A stretch of DNA of 64,000 nt from Persicaria tinctoria (Eukaryota > Streptophyta > Magnoliopsida > Caryophyllales > Polygonaceae). The DNA is taken from positions 22,355,175 through 22,419,174 of the forward strand of contig JBANSL010000018.1 in assembly GCA_037127255.1 (NCBI GenBank). Direction: 5' to 3'. This document shows positions 45,238 to 57,114 of the stretch, piece by piece (positions within the stretch are counted from its first letter, which is position 1; every line of letters begins with the position of its first letter). A program made the translations under genes and the position numbers. The notes beneath the pieces were generated by a model, which was not told the origin of the DNA, ran no database searches, and saw only the letters and a program-made list of their open reading frames with translations.

Positions 45238-45672
45238 TGCTAAATCACGGTGGGTCACACACCCAAACGCACATATGCTAATCAAGTCGAGCACACAAGC
45301 CGAGTGGGATTTCATCCTAAAACCAATTGGTTTTAGGTGGGGTAGCCCACCAGCTTATATGCAAGGATTGGATTCACTTTCTAATCAATGTGGGATCCTC
45401 CCATAATCATATTCTCAACACACACGCCCTCAAGTGCAATTGTCTGGCAACACATTATATATCGTCAGTTGCACTTGATGACTTAATGACTTAAGGTCGA
45501 CCAGCCAATTAGACAAAGAATCCAAACCACACCACACCGGCCTAGCCGATCCTCGGCTCTGAAACCATGTTAAATCATGGTGGGTCATACAACGTGGGGG
45601 GGTCACACGCACATGCGCTAATCAAGCCGATCACACAAGCCGAGTGGGGTTCCATCCTAAAAGTAAAACCAA
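45238..45672 (-). mobile_element. TRIM retrotransposon copy, 5' LTR truncated
   Basis: On the minus strand: partial 5' LTR (45672-45568), PBS-like TGGTTTCAGAGC (45567-45556), a short non-coding interior, a polypurine CTTGAGGGCGTG, and 3' LTR (45420-45238). Same family as the LTRs at 45755 and 52385. The interior of about 150 bp has no ORF, as in terminal-repeat retrotransposons in miniature. Confidence 0.75.
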
Positions 45673-45754
45673 TTCGATCCGTCATCCTATTGCATTCCCT
45701 AACAAATGTGTGAGCAGGAGAGCTCTTTAAAAGACTGAAGAAGGAGAGCGACTG

Positions 45755-45961
45755 TGTTAAATTACGATGGGTAATATACGACGTGGGGGGGTCACGCACG
45801 CCCAAACGCAATACGCGCGCACCAACCAAGTCGAGCACACAAGCCGAGTGGGATTCCATCTTAAAACCAATTGGTGTTAGGTGGGGTAACCCACCCACTT
45901 ATGTACAAGGCTTGGATCTACTTTTTTTTAATCAATGTGGGATCTATCCCACTTCTCAACA
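45755..45961 (-). repeat. TRIM 3' LTR (left end of the composite)
   Basis: TGTTAAATTACG...TTCTCAACA in plus orientation, 207 bp. Similar to 52385-52616, which is longer through a G-run (14 versus 7 G) and an extra copy of a short CGCACGCCCAAGCGCAA-like unit. Confidence 0.9.
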
Positions 45962-46096
45962 CACACCCCTCAAGTGCAACTGCCTGGCCACGCATCATTG
46001 CCAGTTGCACTTGACGACTTAAGCCTTAAGGCCGGCCATCCAATAGACCAGGAATCCAAACCACACCGCACCTAGCCGAACCTCGCTCTGATACCA
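45962..46096 (-). other. TRIM interior with PBS and polypurine tract
   Basis: Minus strand: TGGTATCAGAGC (46096-46085), about 110 non-coding bases, then CTTGAGGGGTGTG just before the LTR. It matches the interior of the TRIM copy at 45421-45567. Confidence 0.85.
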
Positions 46097-46521
46097 TGTG
46101 AAATAAGTTGATCAAAGATCAATTTTATACTGCATAAGTAGCAAAATAAGGTAAAATGTAAAGGAAGAAGCTGTAAAATCAGTGATCAAGCATCACTGTT
46201 TCATTGAACCAAAATGGGAAAGATGCACAGAGGCGACAGGAGCTCTTACTCCCTTTCACCAATTCCCAAAACCCTACAAAATCTGTGAATGAGTCCAGCA
46301 TATATAGCATGGAATACTCATCAATGATTGGTCGATCATAAGAGGACAAAAGTGCTAGCTGTAAGCTGTCCTTATTACAGTCCAAATGAGAAGAAAATGC
46401 AGCTTAAATGCAGTGAAATGAAAGGGTAAATAAGAGCTGAAATTTGAGCTAATGTAAGCTAATGTGATAGGAGTATGTGATCAATGTATGCATCATAAGA
46501 TGCATAAGCATAACTTTCACA
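46097..46521 (-). repeat. Single LTR of the inner copia, 425 bp
   Basis: Minus-strand TGTGAAAGTTATGC...TTATTTCACA with a 7-base terminal inverted repeat TGTGAAA/TTTCACA. It is preceded on the minus strand by a polypurine tract containing a run of 19 G (46523-46541). It serves as 3' LTR; no 5' partner exists. Confidence 0.85.
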
Positions 46522-46546
46522 TCCCCCCCCCCCCCCCCCCCTCCCC

Positions 46547-47136
46547 TCAAGTTGGGTTTGTTGAGAATCCTACAAGACCCAACTTGAGAGAGAAGAATAA
46601 GTGTTGTTTCTCTCCCAAAGGTTTAGTGAGCACAACAGCAAGCTGCACTTCTGTTCTGATATGTTGGGGATGAACAAAACCAGATATCAGATATTGCCGT
46701 GTGAAGTGGCAATCAATCTTCAAGTGCTTTGTTCTTTCATGAAACACTGGGTTCTCTGCTATGTGGATGGATGATCTGTTATCACAGTATAGAGGAATAG
46801 GCTTTGAAGCATCAATATCCAGTGCTTGGAGTATACCATCCACCCAAATAAGCTCACTAGTGGTAGTAGACATGCTCCTATACTCAGCTTCAACAGAAGA
46901 TTTTGAGACAGTTTTTGCTTCTTAGTTTTCCAAGAGATTAGGCTATTTCCTAAGAAAACACAATATCCTGTCAATGACTTTGCACTAAACTGGCAAGTGC
47001 CCCAATCAGCATCACAATAAGCTGACAGATTCATTGGGGCAGAGCTAGTATAAAAGAGACCAACATCAAGAGTCCCTTTCAAATATATCACAACATGTAA
47101 AGCAGCTTCATAATGAGGGAGTCTAGGTTCAGTCAT
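46547..47136 (-). pseudogene. Copia RNase H domain
   Basis: AYCDADWGTC, LISWKTKKQ, then after a frame shift near 46880 STTTSELIWVDGIL and DNRSSIHIAENPVFHERTKH, ending before the polypurine tract. One frameshift separates the halves. Confidence 0.85.
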
Positions 47137-47151
47137 GAACTGACTGAGATG

Positions 47152-48306
47152 CTAGACAACATAAGTAATGTCTGGCCTGGTAAGATTGAGGAATAACAGC
47201 CTCCCTATCAGTCTTCTGTGTACTTCAGGATCAATCATAATTTCTCCTTCATCAATAGATAGCTTCAATCCCCTAGGGAGAGGAAAAACTGCTGGCTTGC
47301 AGTATAACAGATGGCAATCAGACAAAATGTCAATTACATATTTCAAGTCTTTGATGGTGAAAGCATGATGCAAAGCCAGTTTAGTCTGATTGATGCAATC
47401 TTCATCATCCCCAGTCAATAGCAAATCATCTACATAGACAAGAGCTGTCACAATTCCAGTTTTCACTCTCTTCACAAAGAGAGAATAATCACCTAGACAT
47501 TGCACATATCCTAGGCCAGTAAGAAATTTACAGAGCTCAGCATTCCATTGCCTGGATGCCTGTTTAAGCCCATAAAGAGACTTCTTGAGCCTACATACTT
47601 GATGGGGTCTAGGCACATCATAGCCTTCAGGTGGTTGCATGAATACTTCTTCTTCCAGATGTCCATGCAAGAATGCATTGTTCACATCTAGTTGATGTAA
47701 AGGCCAGTTCTTAGAAGTTGTTAAAGCCAATATCAATCTCACAGTACTGAATTTAGCAACAGGAGAGAAATTGTGCTTGAAATCCTTACCCTTTATTTGA
47801 TTGTATCCTTTGGCAACTAACCTTGCCTTAAACCTTTCCACAGAGCCATCGGGCCTGTATTTAATTTTATACACCCATTTGCTCCCTATGTCTTTCTTTC
47901 CTGGAGGAAGATCCACCATCTCCCAAGTTTCATTTGCTTCCAGAGCTTCAATTTCATCTCTCATAGCCTGCACCCAATGATTCTCCTTAACTGCATGTTT
48001 ATAGTGTACAGGTTCATGTATATTTGCCATGAGTGCAAATAAGGAAACAAATTTAGGGTCTCTGTCATGAGACTGATCAAGGCAAGTAGCAAGGAAGCTC
48101 TGTGAATGAGTAGAGTCACTTCTTCTACTCTGACAAACAAAATCCTGCAGATGTTTTGGTTTGGTTATATTCCTTGATGATCTTCTTAAGGGAGGAAACT
48201 CAACTGTATCATCAAGGAACTTAGGACTATGTGTTTGGGTATGTATTTGAGGAGATGGTAAAGAAGGACTATGTGTTGTAGATGAGGTGGTTGTGTCTGG
48301 AACCAC
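47152..48306 (-). pseudogene. Copia reverse transcriptase domain
   Basis: Contains WVQAMRDEIEALEANETW, RFKARLVAKGYNQ, QLDVNNAFLHGHL, SLYGLKQASRQWN and the active-site YVDD (LVYVDDLLLTGDD). After the FTIKDLKY motif about 25 residues normally present are missing without a frame change. Otherwise open for most of its length. Confidence 0.88.
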
Positions 48307-48593
48307 TTCATCAATAAAGCTGTGTGTTGGACTGGGTGGGTTTGGAATGAAGGTATTAGAATAATGTGGTTGTTGCTATCATCTGCAGCAGGATTTACAA
48401 GAGGTAAGGGTATGTATTCATGGGTAAGTGGTGTTGGTTGCTGCAATTTTTCTTCCTTAAAAGGGAACATTTTCTCCTGAAAACTCACATCTCTGCTAAT
48501 GAATGTGATTCTAGATTCAATATCCCAGACTTTATAAGCTTTCTGGCCATGTGGATAGATAAGAAAAACACATCTCCTTCCCTTTGCAGACAT

Positions 48594-49303
48594 CTTGTCC
48601 TTCCCAGGTTGGTTTACTGAAGCATAGCATAGGCAGCCTGGAAACCTTTATTCATCATAAGTTGCAGGCTTTCTGAACAATACTTCATATGGTGATTTCT
48701 AGCTTAAGACTTCAGCAGGCAATTTATTGATAACATAAGTAGCAGATAGAATGCATTCTCCCCAAAACTTGATTGGCAATCCATCATGTAACCTCATGCT
48801 TCTGGCAGTCTCCACAAGATGCCTATGTTTTCTCTCCACTCTTCCATTTTGATGTGGAGTATAAGGCACAATCTTCTCATGAATAATTCCTTTCTCAGCA
48901 AATAGCTCTTGACACTGCCTTGATGTGAACTCTGTGCCATTATCTGTTCTTATGCATTTCATAGCACACTCAAACTGATTTCCCACATAGGCTAGGAAAT
49001 CTATAATAGTTTTAAATACCTGCATTTTATTTTTGAGCAAAAATGTCCAAGTAATACTTGAACAATCATCTAAGATGGTCAAGAAATATTGGAAACCATT
49101 ATAAGTTAAGACCTTGTATGGACCCCATAAGTCCATATGTATAAGATCAAAAGGCTTATCTGCCTTGCTCAAACTTCTTTCAAAAGGGACCCTGTGATGT
49201 TTGCATAAAGCACAAGTATCACAATGAAAATTTTCTAAATCTGTCTGCTTCACAAACTGTAATTGTCTCATCTTTGAAACTGAATTGTTTCCAAGTCTAG
49301 CAT
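48594..49303 (-). pseudogene. Copia integrase domain
   Basis: Zinc part CDTCALCKHH, catalytic core DLWGPYK, TDNGTEF and HQNGRVERKHRH (D, D and E all present), then two in-frame stops (the first at 48699-48701) before the C-terminal FPGCLCYA block. The N-terminal His part is cut off by the solo LTR at 49304. Confidence 0.85.
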
Positions 49304-50626
49304 TAATAGGCTAAAACCTACACCCACAAGTGTATGGGGTTCAGTTGTAGTATATCGAGTGTCGTATCCACAAGGACTATGTGGCATCGATTGCCAATTC
49401 AAACAGATTTAACTAAGCCAAGAAAAATGCGAGAGAAATGTTTATATGGAATGGAGAAAGTAGGCAACTAAAAGGAAACAACAATACTAAATTGGTATTA
49501 AAACAACGGATACGAGGCAAATCTAGGGTAAGGATCACCACAACGACGCTTTAGTAGATTGAAATTAATATTCATGTCACCTTGCCTGAATTTGTTGAAG
49601 GTAGATCGTCTAAGGTAATCGCAAATCTCCTTTCGGAATCAAAGCGAATGTGTCTAAATTGGTTAACAATCACCTTTCGGACTCAAGCAACCAATTTAAA
49701 CCCTTTAAGTTCTTAGAATTCTAAATGATAATCACATTAACGTCGCCATTCGGTCTTGATCAATATCAAAATCATCTAAAATATCTATGACAATCTATAA
49801 ATCCTCAAGAAATTCGATTATCTTTCGATAAATCAAACTTCAGGTTTAATCCTATGGTTCCGATGGATCCAATAGCTTTTCGGCCTAAATTCACCATCTA
49901 AATTCTAACCTAGGGCTTTAGTCTTTTGATTTCAAACCCTAAATTAGTTCTAACCAATTTTCATCAACTAGGGCTGACGCAATAGGATCAAATCTAACAA
50001 ATTATCAGACAAACGAATACCAATTTCAACGCTACCAAAACATCGTCGGAATCACCAAAACCCTAGAACGGAGAAATTAGAAAAAGATAATATAACAAAC
50101 GATGAGCTAGATTATAGACAGAAATAGATCAAAGTTTTGAATAGAATGCAAACCGAAATCTTCGTCTTCGATCCAAAGCTTATACCGTCAAAATCAAACT
50201 CAAAACAAAACCTAAACTGATCGGCCGAAGCCTCCTACGGCAAAACTCAGAATGTTCCCCCTTGAATTCTAAACAAACGGGAGTATGTATGTTTATTTTT
50301 AGGAAATTACAATTTTGACCCACAAACTTAAATAACTAAATCACATCCCAACACCCAATTATAAATTAACTCCACCAAACAACCCCAAATTTCACAACTT
50401 CCGCAATTAGCTCCTCGGTCCAATCCAAAATGTTCGCTGCCCCATATTAAATCTTCAATTTCCTCAATAGTAGCCTCAAAATGCCCGAAACACATAAAAA
50501 CCAGGTGTAGACTCCGAAAATGCAAAATAAAATAAATAAAGTATAAAATATGATCAATATGCATGAAAATGACCTAAACTAATATGCAAATGTATGCCTA
50601 AAATATGCCTAAAATAGATGCTATCA
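49304..50626 (-). mobile_element. Solo LTR, 1323 bp, inside the copia pre-integrase region
   Basis: Minus strand TGATAGCATC...GCCTATTA, flanked by a perfect AGCAT duplication (49299-49303 and 50627-50631). The 3' end is TA instead of CA. The plus-strand text CCCACAAGTGTATGGGGTTCA..GAGTGTCGTATCCACAAGGA near the left side is a sequence type common to plant LTRs. Without the insert and one duplication the copia reading frame runs through the site uninterrupted. Confidence 0.82.
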
Positions 50627-52324
50627 AGCATGTGTTACATCTAAATCACAACTAGCTTTATTCCAAGAAACTGAAGGTAAATCATAAAACTTCTTCTTGA
50701 TTCCCCAGCTTTTAGCTTGATCCACTGACAACACCTTATAGAGCCCATGTCTCCTTTCTCCAGACAACTTCACTTCCTTAGTTCCAGGGTCCTGAATATA
50801 ACAAGATGTACGAGTAAATACAGCAATAAGATCATTATCATCTAATAATCTCCCAACTGATAATAAGCTATGCTTGAAGTCTGGCACCAGTAGTATGTCA
50901 TTCAACCATATAGTGTCATTTATCTGCAATCTTCCTGACTTAGTGACTGACTTCACAGTGCCATCAGGTAGCCCTATGAGCACAGGTTTACTGAGTCTCA
51001 TTTTATGATGAGAAAAGAGATCAATATGCATCATGTGATCAATGGCCCCTGTATCTACAATCCACTCATCTCTGGCTTGTAAAGATAAGTTAACAGAACT
51101 AGCATAGGTTAACAGGTTACCTGCAAAGTTGGCATATGCATTCTCTGTTTGCCCTTTGCCTTTCATCCTCTTAAGCACTTCCTGGTACACAACATTCACC
51201 ATGGCATTAACAACTTGCCCATCTGTGTTTCCTGAGCTCTCTTCAAGAGGGATATTCATCATTCCTCCATTCATGGATCCTGCTGCATTGGCTGAACTTT
51301 TCCCTGGTTGACTGTTCCTTTGGCTCTCCTTTAGTTCTTTGAACCAATCAGGCACACCATGTAGCTTAAAACACTGGTCAGATGTGTGGCCTTTTCAGCC
51401 ACAATGAGTACATTTAGAGGCCTGCTTGATCCTCTTCGGTTCCTTCCAGTCCCTTTTCTGACCTTGTGCACCAAAAGATGCATTGCTTTGAGTGTAAGAT
51501 CCACCTCCTTGACCATTATAAGACTGATTCCCCTGAGTAGACTGGTAGCTCTTGTTGGCAGCAAAAGCACTAGCATCAATCATGCTATTTAGACCCCCAC
51601 CTGATGCTCCACTTCCCATGTCAACTTGCTGTAAGATATAATAACCTTTGCCCACAATTAGAAAAGGATCCATATCCAAAATAGAGTTTCTAGCTGCATC
51701 ATAACTGTCATTCAGGCTAGCTAACAACTGCATCAGTCTGTTTCTATCTTCCATCTCATTGATCTGTTTGGCCAAGTTGCATCCACAATTCTTCATAGCT
51801 CCACAAGAACATTCAGGCTTCCTCTCTAACACTTGGAGCTCATCCCAGTGTTTCTTAAGAGTATTAAACAAGTCTGCAAGATTCATACTCCCCTGACTCA
51901 CATTGTTAAGCTTCTTCTTTATGCGAAAGATCAAATGAGCATTGATCTGACAGTATCTTTCCACTATTTCATCCCATAGCTCTCTAGTTGATTCAACATA
52001 CATCAAGCTCTCAGCAATGTTCTTGTTCATAGAGTTTAATATCCAACATCTCACCATAAAATCAGCTCTTATCCACCTCTGAAGATTCATTCCTTCAGCA
52101 GTGGGATTTACACAGCTTCCAGTAACAAACCCAAGTTTGCACTTGGCTCCCAAGGCCATTGTTATCCCTCTACTCCAAGTCATGAAGTTTGTTCCATAAA
52201 AAAGAACGGCTACTAGCTGAGATCCGGGGTGATCTGAGTTAGATAAAAATAAAGGATCATTCAAGTTACCTTGGTTGTTGACATCTACCTCTGTTGGAAT
52301 AACAACATTATCTGGATTTGCCAT
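50627..52324 (-). pseudogene. Copia Gag and protease
   Basis: Gag starts MANPDNVVIP at 52324 and reads open to 51398. The zinc knuckle CTHCG-stop-KGHTSDQC is interrupted by TGA at 51395-51397, which could come from a CGA. Downstream in the same frame are a Ser/Asn-rich linker, WIVDTGAIDHMM (protease D-T-G), and VPDFKHSLLSVGRLL. The one stop would separate the knuckle from the protease. Confidence 0.88.
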
Positions 52325-52372
52325 CTTCTTCCTTGCTTAATAAATGCGGAATTCTTCAGATCGTGAGCCTAA

Positions 52373-52384
52373 GCTCTGATACCA
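52373..52384 (-). other. Primer-binding site of the inner copia, next to a foreign LTR
   Basis: TGGTATCAGAGC on the minus strand directly follows the TRIM LTR. The same 12 bases (15 with flanking) occur at 46085-46096, so the inner copia is bracketed by a direct repeat of the PBS. Confidence 0.9.
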
Positions 52385-52616
52385 TGTTAAATTACGGTGG
52401 GTAATATACGACGTGGGGGGGGGGGGGGTCACGCACGCCCAAGCGCAATACGCACGCCCAAGCGCAACACGCACGCACCAACCAAGCCGAGCACACAAGC
52501 CGAGTGGGGTTCCATCTTAAAATCAATTGGTGTTAGATGGGGTAACCCACCCACTTATGTACAAGGATTGGATCTACTTTTTTTAATCAATGTGGGATCT
52601 ATCCCACTTCTCAACA
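52385..52616 (-). repeat. TRIM 5' LTR (right end of the composite)
   Basis: 232 bp, plus orientation TGTTAAATTACG...TTCTCAACA, followed by the GACTG duplication. Confidence 0.9.
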
Positions 52617-52621
52617 GACTG

Positions 52622-53315
52622 AAATCAAGAATTCAATTTCCCTCTACTGCGATTCTTCTGATACCAAATCTCTTGGTCACCAAAGAACGAAAGTTGTGTT
52701 TGAATTCCAATAATCCAATGTATTATAGTTATAAATATTTTAATATTGTATTATTTTGTTAACTCCTTTTATAACGCGTTTAAAATAACATAAATTTTAA
52801 TTAAAATGCCTAGTAAATTATGTCAATTAAACGTCAACTCATGAGTAAAGTTAATAATTACATTATAAATTATAAACTTAATATAATTAATTGACATAAT
52901 TTACAATGCATTTTAAATTTATATTATTTTAAACACATTATAAAATCAACTAACAAACACTATTCAATTATTTATAATTATAATTGCCTTATAATTGGAA
53001 TCCAAACAAATCCTAAGTTAAAGTCCAAGAGCGTCTTCAGTATTTGTTAAAAAAAAAAACTTAGCTTCATTAATTGTCATACCAAGAAAAAAAGAACAAC
53101 ATAAACTTCTCAATGAAATATACCTTTTCTCAATAGATGTCTTCAAAACTCCGAGGATGGTGGACTTTTAAAGCTATAACTAAGATACTCATCCTTTATT
53201 ATTTTTGTAAAATTTTAGATTGTATCAATGTTATTATTAATTATTTATACTAATAAATATCAAATTATAATTTTTTTTAATAAATTATAGTATATAAAAA
53301 TAATAAAATATCAAC

Positions 53316-53373
<58 letters not shown>

Positions 53374-54246
53374 CACCTAAGTATATATTGTACCTCTAAA
53401 AAATTCCCTAAAAAAAAAGCTTGCACATCTTAGCTATTCGACCAGGGCTCCGACTTTCAAAACGATTCAGGTCTTTTGGATATCATCCATCGGAATTCTA
53501 TTATTAGGTAGATTCTTCTTACCGAATAAAAAAAGAAAATTACACATGAAAATGCACTATACGTTCGTACTCGATCAATCTCCTGTATGTTTACTTATTA
53601 AATTGAGTATGCATAACGCTTGTTAATTAAATATATAGCTTAACAGATTTCACGTGTTGCTTTTCGTATAACATAATCTCCCGATCGCTAAATTAATATT
53701 ATAATATAACGCTTTTAATTAGGTGTAAGTGTAAGTGTATTGTACAAAAATCATACTTTGTTCTTTGCGGCTTTGACTTCTTTCTGTGTGTGGGTTTGAA
53801 ACTACTCGATCCATCATTTTATCTCCTAAATTGTGTCACTCCACATTTCACATTGCTATCGTGGACTCATATTTCCGACCATTTATATATAAATAAATAT
53901 AATTTTCTTTAGATATATATAAAAGTCAGCTCAAATATTTTAATATATGTTAACAGTTAAAAAAATAATACTAATAACAAGGTGGGCGGTGGGCGGATTT
54001 AAGTAATTATAAGTAGGGAGGGTAAAATTGTTGTTCAAATCTATGAAAAAACAATTGAATTTTGGGTAGTCGTTGATTCTACTCGTGTCCATTCCATTTC
54101 CATCCCTTTAAAAGAAAATGAAATTGGTGGTTGCCTTCACATGCATCAAATATATATGTCTAAATATGGGATTTAAAGGTTTTATTGAATTCAACTCAAG
54201 ACTTATTCCATTACCAATGCACATTATGTACCCCTCTTATACACTT
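52622..54246. other. AT-rich spacer with a (TTA)n microsatellite
   Basis: No gene. (TTA)18 spans about 53316-53370. No element termini recognised. Confidence 0.5.
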
Positions 54247-54586
54247 GGAACTCGTTTGGTATGAGACCTTATAAGATAAACATTATGAAAACAAATTTTA
54301 TATGAGAAACTATGTTGTACGTACGTAAGTTTTGTGAGTCCGGATGAGAGAAAGTACTATTTTTTATATGAAAAATAAAAAGGAAGAGTGGTGATTAGAT
54401 GGATATAAGAGATATAGTATGGGTGATTGAAAGGGAAAAAAAACAAAACCAATTTTATATAAGTGAAAAGTTGGGATAAAAGGGTAATGATAAAATTTTT
54501 TTTAACAAGGTATCTTGAACGTCTATAAATAGACTACAAATATTTTGTTTTCTTTTGCCTTTCTGAAATTGAAACCAAACGAGCCC
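54247..54586. mobile_element. MITE with CTCGTTTGGT termini
   Basis: Left GGAACTCGTTTGGTATGAGA and right end (reverse complement) GGGCTCGTTTGGTTTCAA form an imperfect inverted repeat, a type common among PIF/Harbinger-like plant MITEs. TTA follows the right end; the left flank is CTT, so the duplication is not clean. Confidence 0.5.
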
Positions 54587-55411
54587 TTATTAATTTGTAG
54601 TTCAATGTACTGTTAGACTCATATCGCTTACATCATCTCCAACCGTTGCTTTAAAAATATCTAAACTAGATAATCAAATAGTAAAATCTCACTCCAACAA
54701 TTTCTATATTATGTAGATTTTTGCATTTATTAAATTCATAATATAATAAATGCATTTATTAAGCTTTATATAACTAGTATAGTCCCCATATCTTGTACGA
54801 CATTTATCCCATAAAATAAATAAATTAAATTATGTATCATTATATGTATTTTTTAAATATCAATGTCTCTGTTTTATTATTTGTCACTTACTAATCATGT
54901 ACTACTATGCTTTTTAAGGATGATGAAAAACTTTATAAAATATCAACCTTTTTATAAAAACTTTATAAAATATCAACCTTTTTTTAATTTTTTTTTTATA
55001 ATTTCATACTATATACTATTTATAATATATATTAAATTATATAAGGAAATTATGAATCCAACTAAGCTTTATATTTTGAATCCTGTTATGAAATTTAATT
55101 TCATACTACATAGTATTTATAATTTCAACTAAGCTTTATATTTTGAATCTCATTTTAATCTCAATTATGACTTGAGTGTCGGCACGAAGCTTGATGAAAT
55201 TTTTTAAAGAACTTTCTTCTTCTTCCTCCTCCTCCTCTCTCTCTCTCTCCCTCTCTCTCTCTCTCTCAAAACAATATAGAGGAGCTATAAGTTATCCATT
55301 TTTCTCTATTTTATAACTTTTGTTAAAGATGCTCTTTAAGGCATTTCTATTTTAATGGATTTTTATATTTGATATCCAAACATGCCTATAGATATCGACT
55401 AGTTAAAGAGT
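54587..55411. other. AT-rich spacer with CT-rich tract
   Basis: CT-rich microsatellite at about 55225-55267. A 26-base direct repeat with AACTTTATAAAATATCAACC occurs at about 54929 and 54958. No gene. Confidence 0.5.
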
Positions 55412-55696
55412 TGATAGTAGGATAAAACTAGATAGTAAAATATACAAGGAAAAACACACTTAATAGAGAAACCTACCACTATCAAATGATAAACTGATCG
55501 ATAGATTTGGAGGAAGCAAGGGCAAGCTTCATAACGGAAATAGGAGAAGGAAGAAGAACAATATGGGGAGGGGGGGGGGGGGGGGAACTAAAAGACAACC
55601 TTCAAAATTCACCAGAATAGGTATTTATACAGCAAGTAACATCAATTAAAACTAGGTAGGTGATAAGCCCCAAATACCTTTATATATATGATAACA
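55412..55696 (-). repeat. Probable 3' LTR of a copia derivative
   Basis: Minus strand TGTTATCATATATATAAAGG... to ...CTATCA, preceded by the polypurine CTTGAGGGGGGA. Contains a long G run near 55566-55585 (plus strand). The far edge is inferred from the TGATAG terminus only. Confidence 0.5.
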
Positions 55697-55703
55697 TCCC
55701 CCC

Positions 55704-56105
55704 TCAAGCTCGAGGTAGGTGATGATAAACTAATCCGAGCTTGCGAAGAACCTTCTTCAAATGAACACCAGGAATACTCTTGGTCAAAAAATCAGCAAGC
55801 TGCTCACGAGTAGGAACACGTGACAAGGAAATCAGGCCTTCAAGGAGCTTTTCACGAGCGAAATGACAATCAAGCTCGATATGCTTAGTTCGCTCATGAA
55901 AAACCGGATTTGGAGCAATATATATTGCAGCCAAATTGTCACATCTGACAGGAACTGGAACCACATCAGAAACACGCAACTCGCTCAGCAAGCGACTAAG
56001 TCAAGCCAACTCCGTACACACACGCCTCAAAGAGTGGTACTCAGCCTCAGCCGTGGACAAAGAAATCGTCTGCTGTTTCTTCGATCGACTTCAAAGAGAG
56101 TAAAT
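55704..56105 (-). pseudogene. Copia RNase H C-terminal part
   Basis: Includes QTISLSTAEAEYHSL, LLSELRV, RCDNLAAIYIAPNPVFHERTKHIELDCHF and LADFLTKSIP, the end of a copia polyprotein, followed by the polypurine tract. Frame changes near 55995. Confidence 0.85.
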
Positions 56106-56149
56106 TAGCCTATTGCAATAGACACATAAGCCGTGCTAACTGTCTAGGT

Positions 56150-57114
56150 GACAACTCAGAGGCACATGTATGTGCATTGCCAACAAATTTCTTTTCGGCA
56201 TCCTATTTCCTTCCTTTACCTTTACCATCAACATAGCCAGCGGGAAATCCAATAATAAAGAAACACCGATCAACATTGTGATTAGTTTTCTTGCAATTTG
56301 TACAAAATAGAGACGGTTTCTTATCGGAGTTGGATTTCTTTTCTGAACCAGAAGTAGAACCAGGAGAGGCACCAGAAGAAACACTAGACTTATTATGATC
56401 CTTAGCAAACATAGCAGCCCCATCCATAACCGATGGAGGCAAGCCGGACCTCACCTCACGCTGGATTTCCTCCTATTTGAGCAAAGAGTAAGCTCGATCT
56501 ACATCCGGAAAGGGGTCCATCATCAGGACCGAGCCACGAGTAGCAGTATATGACTCGTTCAATCCCATCAGCAGTTGAACGACTTGTTGATCATCCTCAA
56601 GTTTCTAAAAATCCTTCGTCGCACCACACGTGAATATGGGCAGAAGTCTAATGCTATCTAGCTCATCCCAAAGTGATTTAATCTTTGCGAAATATTCAGG
56701 GAAAGAGGTCGTACCTTGACCAGTGCAACTGTTGTCTCGTTGAATTGCATAAAGCTGCGTTGCTCCAATTTTTCCAAACCTAGACTCAAGCTGCATCCAG
56801 ATCCGATGTGCAGTGTCAGTATAGATAACACTTCGTCGGATCTCTGGGCTCAAGCTGTTGGTTAACTAGGAGATGACCATTGCATTGCACTGGTCACACA
56901 GCCTCCGCCTCGGTGAATCAGCATCAGGCATCGGAATCTCACCAGTGAGAAATCCAATTTTGTTCTTTGCTTCGAGTGCGATCTTGACGGAGCATCTCCA
57001 TTCACCATACCGGCGTCCATCAAACGGCGGTGCCACCAAAACCGTGCCGGGATGATCACTAGGATGGATGTAGTAAGGATCGATGGGATCAATTTTGGCT
57101 TCCTCTCCAACCAT
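56150..57114 (-). pseudogene. Copia Gag remnant
   Basis: MVGEEAKIDPIDPYYIHPSD start, then FDGRRYGEWRCSV, IWMQLESRFG and the knuckle CTNCKKTNHNVDRC. Three in-frame TAG codons (near 56866, 56605 and 56475) lie where Trp or Gln is expected, consistent with C-to-T decay of methylated DNA. Confidence 0.82.

Larger units (their letters stand above)
45755..52616 (-). mobile_element. Composite retroelement: TRIM with an autonomous-type copia joined at its primer-binding site
   Basis: Outer LTRs of one TRIM family (45755-45961 and 52385-52616) are flanked by a perfect GACTG duplication (45750-45754 and 52617-52621). Inside, from left to right: TRIM interior 45962-46096, an unrelated copia LTR 46097-46521, copia RNase H, RT, integrase, protease and gag (minus strand), and a second PBS 52373-52384 abutting the right TRIM LTR. 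The copia has only one of its own LTRs. Confidence 0.85.
55412..57114 (-). mobile_element. Deletion-derivative copia (gag joined to RNase H)
   Basis: Gag at 57114-56150 runs almost straight into RNase H at about 56100-55704; protease, integrase and reverse transcriptase are gone. No 5' LTR or PBS is found above 57114. Confidence 0.7.
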
